Part shown: positions 6,449 through 8,545 of the stretch, one piece after another
Position numbering within the stretch: position 1 is the first letter of the stretch
Layout of the letters: every line of letters begins with the position of its first letter
From: CAYSPU01 sp964432995
GTDB lineage: Bacteria; Verrucomicrobiota; Verrucomicrobiia; Limisphaerales; JAHDYP01
DNA length: 8,545 nt
Reading direction: 5' to 3'
NCBI GenBank assembly: GCA_964432995.1
Contig: CAYSPU010000250.1
Coordinates: forward strand, 1 to 8,545
Translations under genes and position numbers: made by a program
Notes under the pieces: generated by a model
What the model was told of the DNA's origin: nothing
The model's database searches: none
What the model saw: the letters and a program-made list of their open reading frames with translations, nothing else

Positions 6449-8545
6449 ATGCCTGACGCCGACCGCGCCACCTCCGCCTCCGGGAGTTCCTCTCCGTCGC
6501 CATCCATCGAAGACAAGTTCTTTGCCGAGGGGTTCCAGGGAACACCGGAGGAGATTGAGCGGCAGTGGTATGAGCACATCTACCGGGGTCGGGGCGATTC
6601 CATGGCGCAGCTCACGTGGCGGGCGGTGTTGATGGGATCGGTACTGGGCGGCGTCCTGGCGCTGACGAATCTCTACGTTGGCCTCAAGGCGGGCTGGGGG
6701 TTTGGCGTCGCCATCACCGCCTGCATTCTCTCCTACTCGATCTGGAGTTTCCTGCGGAAGATCGGGCTGGCGCGCACCCAGATGACAATCCTGGAGAACA
6801 ACTGCATGCAGTCGACGGCGAGCGCGGCGGGCTACTCGACGGGGACGACGCTGGTATCGGCGTTTTCGGCGTACATTCTGATCCATGGGGAGCCGCTGCC
6901 GCTGGGGCTGACGCTGGCGTGGGTCTTTCTCATGGCGGCTCTCGGGGTCACCCTGGCGATCCCGATGAAACGCCAGATGGTCAACATCGAGCAACTCCGG
7001 TTTCCGACGGGCATGGCGGCGGCCGAGACGTTGCGCGCCCTCTACGCCACCGGGGAGCGGGGAGTGCGCGCCGCCATTTCCCTCGGGATCGCCGGCGTGC
7101 TGGCGGCCGTGAGCGCCTTTCTCACGGACGGACTCCGCCTGATCAGCAAGGGACTCGAGTCGTGGTCGATCGGGGCGCTCACCGCGAAGTTCAGCGGCGT
7201 GGTCCTGGGCCCGGTGTGGCTGGCGCGGACGGTGACGTTTGTCTGGGATCCCATCTTCATTGCGGCCGGCGCGCTGACGGGGATCCGGGTGGCGGCGAGC
7301 ATGGTCGTTGCCGGCACTTTGTGTTGGGCGGTCTATGTGCCCGTCCTCCAGCAGAAGGGGCTCACTTCCGAGTTCGCGGCCACCGGCATCAAAGACCAGG
7401 CGGCCCTGACGGTGTCGCTCCAAAACCCCACCAACGGCGTCGCCCGACACGTTTGGAGCCAGTTGTCGCCGGCCACGCAACAGGCGCTGCAGGACGCATC
7501 CGGGGATCGCGCGGCGGCGGCCGGGCTCCTGGCGGCCGATCTGGACCGGATGCTGCGCGGGCCGTCGCTGTATGACGCCGAGCGCTTCGCGGGCGTGACG
7601 CTCTCGGCCGAGACGCGCCGGCTCATGGCGGGAAATCCGGACGATGCGAATCGCTTGCGGCTGAATCGGCTGTTGCTGGACGACGTCTGGCCGGAGGAGG
7701 TGGGCCGGAGCACTGGCTTCAAGGGGCTCCTCCAGTGGACGCTCTGGGCGGGGGTGTCCTGCATGGTCAGCGCCGGCGTGCTGAGTTTCCTGATGCAATG
7801 GCGGACCTCCTTGCGCGCCTTCCGGAGTTTGAGCCGGATGTTCCGTCGGGGCAGTGCCGCAGCCGATCCGCTCGAGGCGATCGAGGCGCCGATGGCGTGG
7901 TTTGTGATCGGACAGGTGGTCTGTCTGGTGGCGCTCGCGTTTCTGGCCAAGGCCTACTTCGAGATCCCCTATTGGATCGCCCTGCTCGCGTTGGTGCTGT
8001 CGTTTGCGCTGGCGCTGGTGGCCTGCCGTGTCACGGGGGAGACGGACACCACGCCCACCGGGGCAATGGGGCACATCACCCAGTTGACGATCGGCAGCCT
8101 GCATCCGGGGAGTGCGACGACCACGCTGATGAGCGCCAACGTGGTCTCCGGTTCCGCCCTCGCCTCAGCGGACTTGCTGACCGACCTCCGGAGCGGTTAC
8201 CTGCTGGGCGCGAATCCGCGGAAGCAGTTTCTGGCTCAGTTCGCGGGCATCTTCACCGGCACCGTGGCCGCCGTGCTCGCCTTCACCATCCTGGTCCCGA
8301 ACGCCGCCGCGCTCAGTTCCGACCAATTCCCCGCCCCGGCCGCGCAGAGTTGGCGCGCGGTCGCCACCGCCATGAGCCAGGGGATCGACGTGCTCCACCC
8401 GTTGAAGCGCTGGTCGATCCTGGCCGGCGCGCTCGTCGGAGTCGTGCTGGTCCTGCTCCCGTCGGTCTTCCCGCGCCAGCAGAAGTATCTGCCGTCGGCG
8501 GCGGGCGTCGGGTTGGCCTGGACGTTTCACTGGGATTACGGTTTC
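6449..8545 (+). CDS. OPT-superfamily transporter, 3' end outside the window
   Basis: The frame is open for 699 codons to the window edge with no stop. After a Ser/Pro-rich cytoplasmic N-terminus (1-50), residues about 55-80 start the membrane domain (RAVLMGSVLGGVLALTNLYV). Diagnostic OPT signatures follow: NNCMQSTASAAGYSTG (117-132), RFPTGMAAAETL (184-195), GETDTTPTGAMGHITQLTIG (530-549), and SANVVSGSALASADLLTDL with RSGYLLGANPRKQFLAQF (562-598). OPT proteins import oligopeptides or metal-chelate complexes across the inner membrane, driven by proton symport; the substrate here cannot be told from sequence. About 120 mostly soluble residues (301-424) separate two membrane segments, which is long for this position. 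ATG at 6449 is the first plausible start; no Shine-Dalgarno is visible and a GTG at 6386 is an alternative. The gene is divergent from the kinase across the transposon relic. Confidence 0.93.
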   Translation, partial: MPDADRATSASGSSSPSPSIEDKFFAEGFQGTPEEIERQWYEHIYRGRGDSMAQLTWRAVLMGSVLGGVLALTNLYVGLKAGWGFGVAITACILSYSIWSFLRKIGLARTQMTILENNCMQSTASAAGYSTGTTLVSAFSAYILIHGEPLPLGLTLAWVFLMAALGVTLAIPMKRQMVNIEQLRFPTGMAAAETLRALYATGERGVRAAISLGIAGVLAAVSAFLTDGLRLISKGLESWSIGALTAKFSGVVLGPVWLARTVTFVWDPIFIAAGALTGIRVAASMVVAGTLCWAVYVPVLQQKGLTSEFAATGIKDQAALTVSLQNPTNGVARHVWSQLSPATQQALQDASGDRAAAAGLLAADLDRMLRGPSLYDAERFAGVTLSAETRRLMAGNPDDANRLRLNRLLLDDVWPEEVGRSTGFKGLLQWTLWAGVSCMVSAGVLSFLMQWRTSLRAFRSLSRMFRRGSAAADPLEAIEAPMAWFVIGQVVCLVALAFLAKAYFEIPYWIALLALVLSFALALVACRVTGETDTTPTGAMGHITQLTIGSLHPGSATTTLMSANVVSGSALASADLLTDLRSGYLLGANPRKQFLAQFAGIFTGTVAAVLAFTILVPNAAALSSDQFPAPAAQSWRAVATAMSQGIDVLHPLKRWSILAGALVGVVLVLLPSVFPRQQKYLPSAAGVGLAWTFHWDYGF

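Noticed and set aside
6209..8104. 631-codon minus-strand open frame opposite the OPT transporter
   Set aside because: It is the antisense shadow of the transporter, with low-complexity Arg/Gln/His-rich translation. Only its last part overlaps the real RAYT relic.
1..8545. CRISPR arrays, tRNA or rRNA genes, or a multi-gene defence system
   Set aside because: No regularly spaced direct repeats, tRNA-like arms or rRNA segments are visible, and the four genes are of recognised families without defence-linked partners in the window.

Overview
The window is GC-rich bacterial DNA, most likely from a member of the Verrucomicrobiota. That assignment is an inference. It rests on the style of the membrane-anchored Hanks kinase (an N-terminal Cys-x-x-Cys stub, then an 'AAAFPHLEIIELVGRGGMG' lead-in), on the FtsK-like ATPase, and on a repeat with GGGGTCACATCTTCATT ends of the sort associated with REP-associated tyrosine transposases (RAYTs). 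There are four protein-coding genes, two of them cut by the window edges, one decayed mobile element, and no RNA gene or CRISPR array that I can see.

Layout. (1) 1-2201, plus strand: the 3' part of a large FtsK/SpoIIIE-type ATPase with one intact P-loop domain and a second, degenerate ATPase-like domain, reminiscent of EccC-type multi-ATPases. (2) 2202-2304: a short convergent gap with a stem-loop. (3) 2305-3543, minus strand: a complete class A flavodiiron protein with every di-iron ligand present. (4) 3624-5825, minus strand: a complete membrane-anchored Ser/Thr protein kinase, 80 bases upstream of the flavodiiron gene and in the same direction. (5) 5826-6448: a divergent, gene-poor region. 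Its right half is a 277-bp element with 24-bp terminal inverted repeats (one mismatch) enclosing what looks like an internally deleted RAYT gene. (6) 6449-8545, plus strand: an OPT-family transporter running off the right edge, with a long soluble stretch between membrane segments.

How they fit together. Kinase and flavodiiron protein may be co-transcribed, which would pair a signalling kinase with an O2/NO-reducing enzyme; only co-orientation and spacing support this. The FtsK-like gene and the transporter seem to be independent units. I see no clear, coherent new defence or biosynthetic system. The most informative non-gene signal is the MITE-like RAYT relic between kinase and transporter, followed by the degenerate second ATPase domain.
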